In this document: positions 48,861 to 59,792 of the stretch, piece by piece
Numbering within the stretch: position 1 is the first letter of the stretch
How the letters are laid out: the number at the start of each line of letters is the position of its first letter
From: Reticulascus tulasneorum
Lineage: Eukaryota > Ascomycota > Sordariomycetes > Glomerellales > Reticulascaceae
Assembly: GCA_001557505.1 (NCBI GenBank)
Contig: LSAX01000001.1
Coordinates: forward strand, 5,193,613 to 5,257,612
Direction of reading: 5' to 3'
DNA length: 64,000 nt
Translations under genes and position numbers: made by a program
The notes under the pieces: model-generated
Seen by the model: only the letters and a program-made list of their open reading frames with translations
Databases searched by the model: none
What the model was told of the DNA's origin: nothing

Positions 48861-50038
48861 TATCGCATGATCAAAGGCGAGCAGCTCGCCCGACCGCCTG
48901 ATTCGTGATGGCAATGGAGCAATTGTGGAGACGGCGCATTTGTTTTCAAGCAGAAAACCAACCACAGGTTGCAACCAAGTACTACTAGTAGGGCCGTATT
49001 GATGGGTGGTCAAAGTCCCATATGCCCTAAACAATGGGATGAGTTTGTTAAGAAAAGCCCCTTGATCTGGGGGTGTCTCACGATGGTCAGGATCACTGAT
49101 CTGCGGCGGTACTGGTAATTTGGCGCAGTGGCCGAAAATAGTGGTGGGGTGTGCAGAAAGGGGCCGTAGACCAAGTTGTAAGTGATGTGTTGAAACGGAT
49201 GAAAATGAAGATATTAAAGATTGATTGTAAACCACGCCGAAAAGAGTGTCGAGGCCCTGCAGATCATAAGAACGGAGGGTTTGGTAAAGATTACATCAAG
49301 TAGGTAATGAACGTGGGCACTGGTGAGAATAATCAAGGGAGATGACGAACGCGAAAGAGCAGGAAAATAAGGAAAGTGATGATATGTGCCGCCTAATCTC
49401 TTGTCTTGCATACCTTGTCAGTACGAATCCTGCGCTGGTAATTTATGCTATAAGCCCGGAAATGGGCTATACCGCTTAATTAAACCAAGCACGCAAGCTG
49501 TGGCGCCTATAAGGTATATTGCATATAGGCATGTATTTTGACAACAATAAGCATGCCGCCAATAAGGAGAGAGATTAACGAATACCGGGGCAGCGTATTA
49601 TCCGAAGGGAAGGTGGAGAACGAATAAACGGAAGAGGACTTTGATTTACCCTACCCTCAGCCTTGACTCACCGTACCTCGAAGCCCGGGACCTTCTTGGA
49701 CATGATTACACAGATAACCCCCCCCCAACCGTTATTCTTCCTAGACACCAAGTTGAAGAATGCGTTTCCCGCCCGCGCACTTGGACATTGGTAAGTCGTC
49801 CCACCGTGATCAGCTGCTGTTGTAAGAGAGAGAAGTGGCTGCCAGTTCATTCTTACCCTGCTGCAATGAGTGGTTGCAATCAGTGGTCGTAGACCCGCAT
49901 TCGGTAGCATTGTCAGCCAACCTGGAGCAACAGGGGCAGCAAGAGCAGCAAAAATGACTTGCGTTTCAATAATATTAAACATCTTAATATTTAGGCTCAC
50001 TTTCTGACGAGGACTCAACCCTGATTCGACATTGTAAA
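48861..50038. other. Intergenic region, TBC promoter side
   Basis: About 1.2 kb upstream of the TBC gene. The part between 49670 and 50020 on the reverse strand may be a continuation of the decayed cysteine-rich remnant (a stretch reading ECGSTTTDCNHS lies near 49895). Otherwise nothing was recognised. Confidence 0.45.
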
Positions 50039-50445
50039 TCAGTTTGGACTAAAGCCCTGTGACTCCGTCCATTCTTCGACAGAGCCTGAGCAATTATCTC
50101 GCGGACAGTATTTACCACTGCAGTAAAAGTGAAATATCCCGTGTCGGGAGATGTCCCTAGATTCCTGTCCAGGGTAGGGATAGAGTTGTTGGAAAGGCTT
50201 TGCGATTACAACAGTAGTGCATACAAAAGAAGCTACGTCAGACAGCGACCACAACTACAGGCGTACTTACAGATGCCATCATAGAGGGCGGGTTTTCCAG
50301 TTCCGGCTTCACAGAAATGCGGCAGAAGAACTCGATTTACTGGGCTCAGTCAATGTGACCGTACCCTTTCCACAAGCGTTCAAAGGACAGAACCCATACC
50401 GAGGCTGGGGTGGAGGTTTGGCTCCTAACCTAGGCATTCCGGATG
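50039..50445 (-). pseudogene. Decayed cysteine-rich tail of a glucanase-like (GH71-type) gene
   Basis: Three cysteine modules appear in order on the reverse strand but in different frames. YGFCPLNACGKGTVTLTEPS lies near 50400. HFCEAGTGKPALYDGIC followed by KYACSCGRC lies near 50310-50237. YPYPGQESRDISRHGIF then HFYCSGKYCPRDNCSGS lies near 50180-50090. Each resembles the repeated GLCxFxCxxGYCPxxAC module found at the C-termini of fungal alpha-1,3-glucanases (GH71) and similar secreted proteins. Frameshifts or stops separate them, one expected Cys is replaced by Phe, and no catalytic domain is present before the SDR gene. A short intron (50265 area, GTAAGT) could rejoin two pieces, so a tiny live gene is not excluded. 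Confidence 0.4.
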
Positions 50446-50666
50446 GTAACCCTCAAGGGTAGCATATCGTTGTGATCTTTTTATGTTACTGTATTAGAAC
50501 CACCCATCGGTTAATTGTATAGAATACAACGTAAAGAAATCTACTAGCACCGTCGAGCCATCATTCTCACTCTCTGGTTCCATCATGCCCTCCTAATTTA
50601 TTTTATGAACATCGTGGATTAGAAACTCTCAACCTTGAAATACCTACTTCCGAACTTTTATTCTTT

Positions 50667-51671
50667 TCACCCATCATCACTTAACCCCACAAGCCTTAGC
50701 GAGTCTTTCCACAACCTGGCCTCGCCCGCGGCATTGTACGTGTGGCTAACATAGGTTATAGACTGGGTATCGCCATCGTCTATGCCCTGCCTTGACTCTT
50801 CACAGTTCACAAGATATTTTCCGCCCTTGTCCTTCCATTCCTTGCCAATTGCAGCCCAGACTGTCGTGGCTGCGCCTTGTTCAGGGCTTTTCACAATCAG
50901 GAGTAAGTCCTTGTCTGTCTTGAAGAATCCGATCTCTTCTTCAGACATATATCGCGAAGAATTCGTAAAGACTATGCCGGGATTGAGACTGGTTGCATGC
51001 AGCCCCCGTGACCCATAGCGTCGCTCAATCTCGTTTGCCATATATATGTTGGCAGTTTTCGATTGGGCATAGGAAACCCACGCATTATACGCACCCTTTT
51101 GAAAATTGTAGTTGTCTGGCTCATTAATACCAGCAAGGCGGTGCCCAGATGTAGATACAGCGACAACTCGAGAAGCGAAATCCGGGGTGGCGGCAGCTAG
51201 CAATGCCGGCCTCAAGAGCTGGAATAGGAGGAAGTGAGACAAGTGGTTAGTGCCGAACTGCAACTCGTGGCCGTCCTTGGTGAACTGGAGTTCCGGTACC
51301 GCCATGATTCCAGCGTTGTTGATTAGGATGTTAACCTTGTCTGTCATCGAAAGGATGGATTTCGCCGCGGCACGCACACTGTCGAAGGACTCGAGATCCA
51401 GTTCGATCAGCTCTACGCAGCTGAGTTTGAGAAGGTCTCCCAAAGCGGTCTTGGCTTTAACAATATCTCTAGCCAAGAGAAAAAGCGTAGCTCCGGTTGT
51501 TGCAAGAGCGCGAGCTGTCTCAACGCCAAGACCAGACGACGTACCCGTGATGACGATTGCTTTCCCAACCAACTGGCCTTCCATTCCTTCGTCCTTGATA
51601 ATCTGCAATGCTGTAGGTCGAGAGTCTCCTGGCCCTTCTGGTTTGACATGGGCTGCTGCGTACCGAGACAT
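50667..51671 (-). CDS. Short-chain dehydrogenase/reductase (retinol dehydrogenase-like)
   Basis: An intron-less NAD(P)-dependent SDR of 334 residues starting at ATG 51671. It has the nucleotide-binding motif ITGTSSGLGVETA, a downstream ELDLESFDSVRAA, NNAGIMAVP, the FGTNHLSHF helix and the catalytic YAQSK. The substrate-loop segment LNPGIVFTNSSRYM follows. The C-terminus (GGKYLVNCEESRQGIDDGD) is complete. It is divergent from the bZIP-like regulator across 663 bp, which suggests co-regulation. The substrate is unknown; secondary-metabolite or aldehyde/ketone reduction are both possible. Confidence 0.92.
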   Translation of the reverse strand: MSRYAAAHVKPEGPGDSRPTALQIIKDEGMEGQLVGKAIVITGTSSGLGVETARALATTGATLFLLARDIVKAKTALGDLLKLSCVELIELDLESFDSVRAAAKSILSMTDKVNILINNAGIMAVPELQFTKDGHELQFGTNHLSHFLLFQLLRPALLAAATPDFASRVVAVSTSGHRLAGINEPDNYNFQKGAYNAWVSYAQSKTANIYMANEIERRYGSRGLHATSLNPGIVFTNSSRYMSEEEIGFFKTDKDLLLIVKSPEQGAATTVWAAIGKEWKDKGGKYLVNCEESRQGIDDGDTQSITYVSHTYNAAGEARLWKDSLRLVGLSDDG

Positions 51672-52334
51672 TTTGATCTCAGGACTGCGTAGCTAGGCAA
51701 GAAGCTTGACTAATGGTTTGGTAGTGGGCTATGTAAATGTGATTCAAATCAAGAAGAGGTTTGCAAAGGGAAGTTGTAGTTGTGATAATGGCAAGCGGAT
51801 ACATGATTAAAGCATGAGAGGGGTCTGTCATTTATAGAAAATTTAGTTGCAACATTCCAGTTTCTTCTCCAATAGTGCCGAGTGCTCTCCATGATGCCCA
51901 TTGATCGACTTGTATTATTCACGATGGCTTGGCATAGCAAAAACGCCAACGACTCCAGGATTTAGATTCCTAAATGCGCCGTTGGCTGACGCATTTTGCC
52001 GTTTTCAGATTAGGTCTCCAATTGAATTGGAGACGTCCGGAGTCTGTTTGATACCGAATCTGCATCATTACTAAGTCACCGAGACCACCATGGATCGATG
52101 GCTGACTTTTTCTACCTAACCTAGATTAGCGCCCCTGCGGATGGCATAGTTGCCTCCTTGAGGGGTTAGCGCCTATGCATGATAAGCCATAATATCGCAT
52201 TCATCATGACCGGACCATTTTCTCCTCTTTTGTATTCTGTCTGAGCCTCAAATCGCTACTGCGTGATACCGCATTGATTAATCAGAAAGTGGACTTCTAC
52301 TGCCGTTGCTATCTGATTTGTCACCCATGACAAG
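51672..52334. promoter_or_regulatory. Divergent SDR / bZIP-regulator promoter with dyad
   Basis: A 663-bp interval between two divergent genes. It contains a perfect inverted repeat with 10-bp arms and one central base (52014-52034; arms GTCTCCAATT and AATTGGAGAC). It also has the dyad TGATTCAAATCA at 51740-51751 and a TGACGCA element near 51987, a plausible bZIP half-site context. Autoregulation by the adjacent regulator is inferred. Confidence 0.6.
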
Positions 52335-53406
52335 ATGGTATCCGACGAAGGGAACTTGACAGGGGTTGAAGCGAGGAAACAGAGGAAGAAAGCCCAGAAT
52401 CGGGCAAATCAAAGAGCTCACCGTATGCACTATTGTCATATCTGCTGCCAACTCTATCTATGACTCTTTGAACTTAACAAGCTGGTCAGGCCGACGAGTA
52501 AGCGAGAAAGAAGCAGCCAAGCCAAACTCTGCACGACGTCCGTATCAGCTAATTCGCTGGCGAATTGGAGATTCTGGTGTTGGCCAGGACAGCAATTCTG
52601 GACCGATCTCAACTGAATCATTGGAAGAGCCGATTTCAAAGCACCGAACTTCCGGAGCGGACATAACCGAGCCCTTGCCCAGGCCAACAGATAGTGGCCA
52701 GCTTTCCAACACTACCGTTATGACAAGATCGCCAATTGGATCACTCGAGATCGCGTATCCGCTCCCCTCGGACCACGAACTGCTGCACTTGATCCATTAT
52801 AACGTTATTCGAGCACTAGTAAGCAACAAAAATATGCTGAGGACCCTGGCCAAGATTATCATATTAGACGAATACTGTGGAAACCCCGACCCTAAGAGCA
52901 GGCAACTGTGTGATGGTGGACAATCGGTCATCACACCAGTCTATCCTGACATTCCAAACTTGTTGTTTCCATCGTATTTGCAAATGAGCCTTGCTCATCC
53001 CAACTGGATTGATATCTTTCCATACTCCCAACTTCGGGACAACCTCATTCGACGGGAAGGCTTGTATGACCCATATAGTCTCTTTGGGGACATCACCAAT
53101 GATACGCTATCTCTACCTACGCCGGTACCTCCATCATCCGCAGTGCATTCCACCTCCTATCAGGACGAGGAGAAAGATGATGATATGATTACTGGTAGTA
53201 TCAGGGGTTTCATTGTATGGGGGGAACCGCATCTGAAAGAGAGCTGGGAGGTCACTCCAGGGTTCCTGAAGCGATGGTCATGGGTCCTAGAGGAATGTGA
53301 AGAATTGATTGAAGTAAGTAACCATCGAAGACAGATGAGGGCACAGAAACCAATGCAGTTGATAAAGGCGTTGGGAATGGGGCTGGCAGACTTGACTATA
53401 GCATGA
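52335..53406 (+). CDS. bZIP-like transcription factor with DUF3425 domain
   Basis: A nuclear regulator of 334 residues in two exons: 52335-52422 and 52490-53406. The first exon supplies the basic region (EARKQRKKAQNRANQRAHR, residues 12-30, bZIP-type N-x7-R). The 67-nt intron (GTATGC ... GGTCAG) then joins it to RRVSEKEAAKPNSARRPYQLIRWRIGD, a joint typical of this fungal family. No clear leucine zipper follows. The C-terminal DUF3425 region has LLHLIHYNVIRALVSNK, LQMSLAHPNWIDIFPYSQLRDNLI and FIVWGEPHLKESWEVTPGFLKRWSWVLEECEELIEVSNHRR. Members are often local regulators of secondary metabolism or stress genes. It sits head-to-head with the SDR and tail-to-tail with the FMN oxidase. Confidence 0.9.
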
Positions 53407-53557
53407 GCGATTGGTTGGTCAGCAAATGGTTGATGGAATTTGTGCCACGGAGAGAATAAATAGAGGACATTAGCTACAATACATAAATCCTGTTAAACGC
53501 CTTAATACTATGGACGAAAACCATAACGATATGCCACGGCTGAGGAATGTGCTACCT

Positions 53558-55007
53558 TCAAGTTTGCTGCCTGGCGACGAGGAACGATTGGTTCAAATCG
53601 TGAACATGCTGGCAGCCCGAGAGACCCAGTGTCAAGTCGAATTCAGCAAGTAAAGACTTCATCACATGGCGCACGCCAATTGCCCCTTCGTGAGCTAAAC
53701 CCCATAAAACGGGCCGACCGATCTGAACAAAGTCCGCACCAATCGCAATTGCTTTAAATCTGAAGCCGGGTCAGGTGTTGCTGCAAGATATAGTGATATG
53801 AAACTTACATATCTGCTCCTGAACGAATGCCACCATCAAACCCGATGGTGATCCTGCCTTTAAATTCTTTCGAAATTTCGTATAGGGCTTCAAGAGAGCC
53901 AATAGCCCCGTCGATTTGACGCCCACCATGCTGTGTCATGTTGGCAAAATAGAAAAAGTCAATGGGATGCCTTCCATACATTGCTCACGATGATCCCGTC
54001 TACTGCATATTCAAGAGCTTTCCTTGCGTCGTGCACCGACTGTATCCCTTTGAGCACGATTGGTCTCTCGCCCCAGGCCTGTCTCAGTTTGGGCAGGTTC
54101 TCCCATATTGGCGAGACTCCCCTTGATGTTGTAATAACGTGATAAAGTGCAGCCATCTGTTTTTGTTCAGCCGTTGCATTTGGCGATAGGGCATTGAACC
54201 CAAGCTTTTCGTGAGCACAGACATCCTCGAGTCCAATCTGAACTCCAACACCTTGAATAAAGGGGAAGAATCCTCGATCCAAGTCGCGGGTTCGCCACCC
54301 CAAGTCCCAGGTATCCACTGTTACAACCAGAACGTTGTATCCATGCTCTTTTGCTGACTTTAGGTATGATAGAGTCAAATCGTCGTCAGTGGGCCAGTAT
54401 AGCTGATACCATCGCGGATTGTTACCATTCGCCGTGGCAACATCTGCGAATCCGGTGCTCGATGCCGTACTTAACGTATAGGGCAGTCCTAACTCCCCAA
54501 ACACAGTTGCCGTAGCGCGCTCTCCATCAGGATGAAACAGCGTTTGAACACCCATAGGAGCTAATACGATGGGTGCTGGTATACTCATGCCGAAGAGTGT
54601 AGTGGTAAGATTCCGCTTCGGGAGTATGTTGCGCATTACCCGGGGAACGATTCGCCACTACCAGGGTTAGAATTCGTCCTTTGAAGGTATATGCCACTTA
54701 CAGTGTCAAAGACAGCTCGATTCGCTGCGACGGTCGTCTCTAGTCCAGCACCACCTGCAGCATAATCGTACGCGGCGGGAGACAATCGTAGCTTGGCAGA
54801 AGCTTCTAACTTGTTATAGTTGGTGGAGGCTTGGGAGGTTTGATTGTATATAGTGGCATTATAATAGATCTCTGACGAGTAGGATGCATATGTTGACGAA
54901 TTTGAGTCAGGATTCAACACTGAATCAAGAAGGTCTTGTGCGGATTGCGCCATTGCTATAGATGCACCGCATGCCGCTAAGCAGCCAGCGATATAATGTA
55001 GTCTCAT
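53558..55007 (-). CDS. Secreted FMN-dependent alpha-hydroxy-acid oxidase (lactate oxidase/monooxygenase-like)
   Basis: A flavoenzyme that oxidises L-2-hydroxy acids; oxidase members release H2O2. Exons are 55007-54702, 54657-53980, 53930-53809 and 53759-53558, giving 435 residues. ATG 55007 opens a signal peptide (MRLHYIAGCLAACGASIAMAQS); an upstream ATG at 55187 would bury it. FMN and substrate motifs follow: YDYAAGGAG, APIVLAPMGVQ, YTLSTASSTGFADVA, WYQLYWP, VVTVDT and IVLKGIQSVHDA. The active-site signature SNHGGRQ (residues 327-333, His329 as base) is split by the third exon junction. IGFDGGIRSGADI and IGADFVQIGRPVLWG complete the barrel. Several N-glycosylation sequons near the N-terminus fit a secreted protein. 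Confidence 0.92.
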
Positions 55008-55408
55008 TCTGGAACGAGAGGAAACTTGTGATACCGAAAAAGAGGCAGCTCTAGAAATTGATGGTAAGCCAGAGATATATAATCGCGGTCGAGCAGGTAG
55101 CGGATACTCTAGGTTGATAGATACGCAGGGCAATCTCCCGATGTCCCCGAAAGTACCGAAATTACCGAGCACGGCAAGGATGTCCATTTAGGCGCCGAAA
55201 ACAGGACTGTGGATCCGGGTTCCGAAGGCTCCGGCATCGTGGGGAGGGTCCAAAAGCAACGTCAGCTCTTGTCTGCCACAAGCCACCCCCGCTGGTAATC
55301 TTCGGTATTTTCGGCATCAACATAAAAATAAGTTCGCCCTCTTCACGGCGGTCTTGCTACTGCTGCTACATGAGCTAGCTCTATCGACTCAGATACTGCA
55401 AGTCGGAA
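55008..55408. promoter_or_regulatory. Divergent promoter with CCGAA boxes and long inverted repeat
   Basis: This 401-bp interval lies between the FMN oxidase and the Zn2Cys6 regulator. It holds seven CCGAA boxes: forward near 55034, 55147, 55156, 55195 and 55226, and reverse near 55301 and 55310. Two form 9-bp tandem units (CCGAAANTA). The arm at 55147-55166 (CCGAAAGTACCGAAATTACC) is repeated in reverse complement at 55294-55314 with one mismatch and one inserted base. CGG-type triplets are what Zn2Cys6 proteins bind, so this is likely the operator of the neighbouring regulator. That is inferred from sequence only. Confidence 0.65.
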
Positions 55409-57039
55409 ATGGTTCGGAAACGTGCAACAAACGTTTGTTCAACATGTTACGAGCGCAAGATTCGTTGCGACTTAGACACGACCACGATTACGTGCTCGAA
55501 TTGCCGAGAACGACACCTAGAGTGCACGCTGCGGACTCGGAAACCTTATAGGTCGGCATCGTTATTTTCCTGATCTCGGTACGATTCGCTGACTTTACAC
55601 GCAGGTCCACAAACAGGAACAAGAACAAGCACACGAATTCTAGTGAAATGGGCTCCAGTACTGTGGATCTTCCAAGCTTAGCATCTCAGATTGATCAAAC
55701 CAGAATTGTTGCGTCAGTCATCACACAGCCAAGCTCCAGAAAAACATCTCTATATATTGGCGAAAGTGGCTATGGTGCCATATTGGATGCGCTAAGCCCA
55801 GTAGAACCCAAACGTCGTCATATCACCGTGAATGGAACAGCGGATGCTGCATTAAGTGCGGAGGATCTTGAATATCTCAGGCTGAAGGGCTGCTTTGAAC
55901 TTCCGGACGAAAGCGATGATCTTCTCGCAGCTTATTTCCACTTTGTTCACCCGATCTTTCCGGTCCTAGATGGAAATTCTTTCTTACAAGATCACGCGAA
56001 CGGAGGGCTGGCTAGAATGAATCTACTTCTCATTTGGAGTATGTTCTCCGTCAGCTCAAGCTACGTACCGTCATGTTCTGGAAAGAGGATTCGAGCATCA
56101 TTCGTCATGCGAGGTAAAATCCTTTTCGATCTCAGTAACGAGAATGATAAACTCGTTCTTGTCCAATCTGCTCTACTTCTTAGTTTCTGGTTCGATGACG
56201 CCGAAGATATCAAACAGTCTTGGTACTGGTCTGGCGCTGCTTTCAACATTGCCCAAGCCCTTGGTCTTCACTGCATCCCTCTGCCTGATAATCAGAAAAT
56301 GTCCAGGACAGAGCATGATGTCTGGAGAAACCTGTGGCATTGCTGTATGCTCCGAGACGCATGGCTATCGTACAGTATGGGAAGGCCATTGCGTCTGGAT
56401 GAAGCCTCTTGCAGCGCTGCTGTGTCTATCATCTCTGGATGTCGATTTGAAGACATGAAACTCCAAGGCAATAGAGTTTATTCCAAAGCAGAGGCAGATG
56501 GATTTGAAAAGCTGTGGCGAGGCTCGATTACAACAGCCCATACTTTACGTCAGTCTCTCTTAGCCCGGCCCACCCAGCTATCTGTCCTGTCAATGCGCCT
56601 CAGAGACAACCTGCACGTCCAAGATCAAGACAACCGTGCAAGCCTATTGCTCTCACTTTGCAGTCGCCACTTAAGTCTCTGTCAAAATGCGACATTGATT
56701 GCGATATCCCAGCGTACTGGCGACAAAGCAATGGCTGAAACAGCAGCAGACGGAATCATCACCGCCGTGCAGTCATACCAAAACGATAGCACTATCGCAT
56801 ACGCATATGTGCCTACGACAGTAGTGCCACTTATCATGCCGGCTATGCTCACTGCTGTTTCAGCACTGAACAGCGCAGAGCGAAAGACTAGGCAGCAAGG
56901 CGAAAGTAGGCTTTTCAGCTGCTTTCATCTCCTGGAGACGATTGAGCAGACCTACCCTGCGGCGCTAATAGTGAAACAGCTATTTAGTACCATATACAAT
57001 AACTTTATTGCTATTAGAGTCTCGTCAGACCTGACCTGA
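55409..57039 (+). CDS. Zn2Cys6 fungal-specific transcription factor
   Basis: A nuclear binuclear-cluster regulator of 525 residues in two exons: 55409-55551 and 55605-57039. The N-terminus has the complete zinc cluster with Cys10, 13, 20, 29, 32 and 39 (CSTCYERKIRC ... CSNCRERHLEC). The 53-nt intron (55552-55604) falls just after TRKPYR. The fungal-specific transcription factor domain follows: YFHFVHPIFPVLDGNSFL, LLLIWSMFSVSSSYVP, ALLLSFWFDD, WYWSGAAFNIAQALGLH and RNLWHCCMLRDAWLSYSMGRPLRL. The head-to-head position with the secreted FMN oxidase suggests that it controls that gene. Inducer unknown. Confidence 0.94.
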
Positions 57040-59792
57040 ATTAGCTGAGGGTTGGAAATACCTTGTGTATCTGAATTCTTAGCCTTCCACCCTTGAGAAT
57101 GTTTTCGATGTCTACTTACATTACTGAACCTTCTAAGTCTACCTGATCGACTGCCCAGTCCATTGTGACAAGCTTCAGAAACGTAACGTCAAGGTGGCCA
57201 AGCAATACTAACCCTAATTAGCCGATATGCCAGTCGCCAGTCAGGTATTTTCCATTACCTGGGCCCGGCCACCGGTAATCATTATGAGAGTGGCAATCTT
57301 CTGGAAAGACCGAGCAGGAAGTATTTGTAATCAACCGGGAGGAATTGCTGATTGGCTTGCCATCAGTCATGATAAGTTCGTTGGAAATATAATCGTGAGA
57401 TGAGTTCGACCGATTAGAGACAGACTGAATTAGACGAAAACAATGACATAGAGTAAACCTCCTTCCAGATGCTAGCGTGATACTAGCTTAGATACCATCA
57501 GAGTAATACTTACATCATGAGATGTGCTGCAACTGATATCCCAGGTGCAAGACATGACGGGTCCCGCATTACTCCTGGCTCTGCCAGAAGAGGCCAGAGG
57601 CTGTTGCATAAGTTTCTCGATACTCGAATGAACCTCCAACAATGCTCTACTAAGCCATGCTGCCGACCTGCATGAGCGGCATCACTTCCGTCGCTTGATT
57701 AAGCCCTAGAGAGGGGGTAGATACAAAAACCATTGGTTGATCTAGGTGGCTGCTGTGGACCTGCAGCAGGCACCTCCGTTCGTGCTACATTTTGAAAATG
57801 TCAAGAAGAGAGGTTAAGTACATTTGGGACGCGGGAGTTAGATTGTGAATGATATATGCGAGGATGATATGCTGCAAGGTGATTTCACTTTTTTCTATGT
57901 TTTGTTCCCTCGAGGGCATGTTGTCAACGCGTGGCCTGGCATATCTGCGAGACGAGGCTGGGATGACGCTATGATATATCCCATCTGCACCCCTTATTTT
58001 GTGGGTATACCATCACTGTAACCAAAAACAAAAGATTTAGGTTCGGTTCTGTATAGCACCATACCGTGAAGACACAGATTATGACGTGGTAACAGGAAAG
58101 TAGGCACCACTAATGCATCGGCCACGAAGACACAAGCTCACATTCGGCCAAGGAGAGCCAGAGTGAAAGTAAATAATTTCTAAATCCAGTGAAGCCGTTC
58201 CATACCAAAGAGACACGGCAGGTTTGGATGGCAGCCACGAAATGCGTGAAGCCAAAAGTAAGGAGATGCGTCTAGCAGACGTACAAAAATGCAGCCCCAG
58301 GGATCCACTAAGCCCGACTGCCAGGTCCGGGACCCTGCACGCGTATCTGCTCCCATCCCGTTGCAGCATGGCATCACAGCACGCTTCAGACACGTCGGGA
58401 AACATAGCGATTGTACAGTGAATTTGACTCGCTCGCAAGCTCGCTCGAAAAACGCCTTTCGGACCGAGGCCCTCACGATCTGCCGATAATCTACCGGCGG
58501 CCTTAAGAAGGCCTCTAAGTCTGCTAATAAAATTGCAAATCCCGACCGATCAGATCACGTAGTTTGGCACGAAAAACCTCACTGAATGGTTCGGGGAAAA
58601 TACTCCTTTCGTTCCGAAAGGTACAACTGCATCCAGACGCTGGCGTGACTTGTATTGCCTGGCCAAATTGAAAGTACTTCGATATTTGGGCAGAGAATTT
58701 GACTCAAAAAGAAAAAGATGTAAGCACAGTTTATCTAATGGAGGCAATCGACAGATGTTTTTGGTTGCACTTTCCAGTCATACCTGAAGTCAATGATGCT
58801 AGGATGGTCTACTGGCAAAGAGGATAAGATTGGCTTTGTTGGTGACGTTGGGCGGATAGTCTGCTCTTGCTAGTTGTTTTACAACTTGGCACATCACGTG
58901 AACTTTGGTGATAAGTTTATTCAGACCTCAAATTAAAAGACCATTCTAATCTCTTTGGACTGGAAAATTATGGCTAGCAATTAATGCTCACATCAATAAA
59001 ACTGTTCGTCGACTTCCATGCATGTGTGTACCCGATTGTGGCGGGAGGCACGATCCTCTACCACCCCTCACTGATCGTCGTAGTCACGTACACAGCTTCC
59101 TGTTTTGGAAACTCCAGATAAATTGGTTGATTTTTGATACGGTTGGTGCGCCAGCATACAGCCGTGCAGTGGCAAGGAACCTTGCACAAACCGTGTGTTA
59201 AGAGATGTTGGACATCGAGAGATTTGATTTGTTCCGCACTTGATCTCAATGGGAATGTACTGGTTCGAAGGGCTGACTTTTCTACCAACAAATAGTAGGC
59301 ACATGGTCTTTAGGCTAATGTGCTTGGATGCAGTTGGTGCGAGCAATCAGATTCGAATGTGTCAACCGAGAGGTTTAATTCGACAGTGTGAAAGGGGTTC
59401 GGACCCGATCATCGTGATACCCTCAAAGATTGCAGGCCAGCAAAACCGGGCATCCAGATGGGACAAAAGAGCTTTGCAGCTGCGGAAACTCGGGTTCAGA
59501 GAGCCGAGAATCTAGAATCTTTGTCTACTTATCCGCTGCAATCTGTCACTATGTAAAATAGGTGTTTGTCAGAGGAATCACTCGGGATGGCAGCTTGAAG
59601 AGTTTTCCTCGGGGTTAAATGCGGATACATAAGAACTCAAGTGAGCCTCGGAATCTCAGCATAATCAGGTCGTTCGTGTGTCTCAACTCCCTTTGGCTGT
59701 GCTTCATTCCACTTTCAACGTTTTCCGCTGAACAAACCATCCTAGCACACTCTTCTCATCGACATCTCGACCACTCCTACCAACCTTTCGAG
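57040..59792. other. Long intergenic region, nothing recognised
   Basis: About 2.75 kb with no supported gene. Short frames (for example 58079-58476 reverse) lack family resemblance. The last few hundred bases are the promoter of the small secreted protein. Confidence 0.5.

Noticed and set aside
50217..50462. Forward 81-residue frame opposite the cysteine remnant
   Set aside because: The reverse strand carries the ordered cysteine modules; the forward frame has no recognisable content.
55008..55187. Earlier ATG for the FMN oxidase (55187)
   Set aside because: It would add 60 residues before a clear signal peptide, and this stretch contains the CCGAA promoter boxes.
58079..58476. Overlapping reverse open frames of about 100-120 residues
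   Set aside because: Neither has a recognisable motif, signal peptide or intron support.
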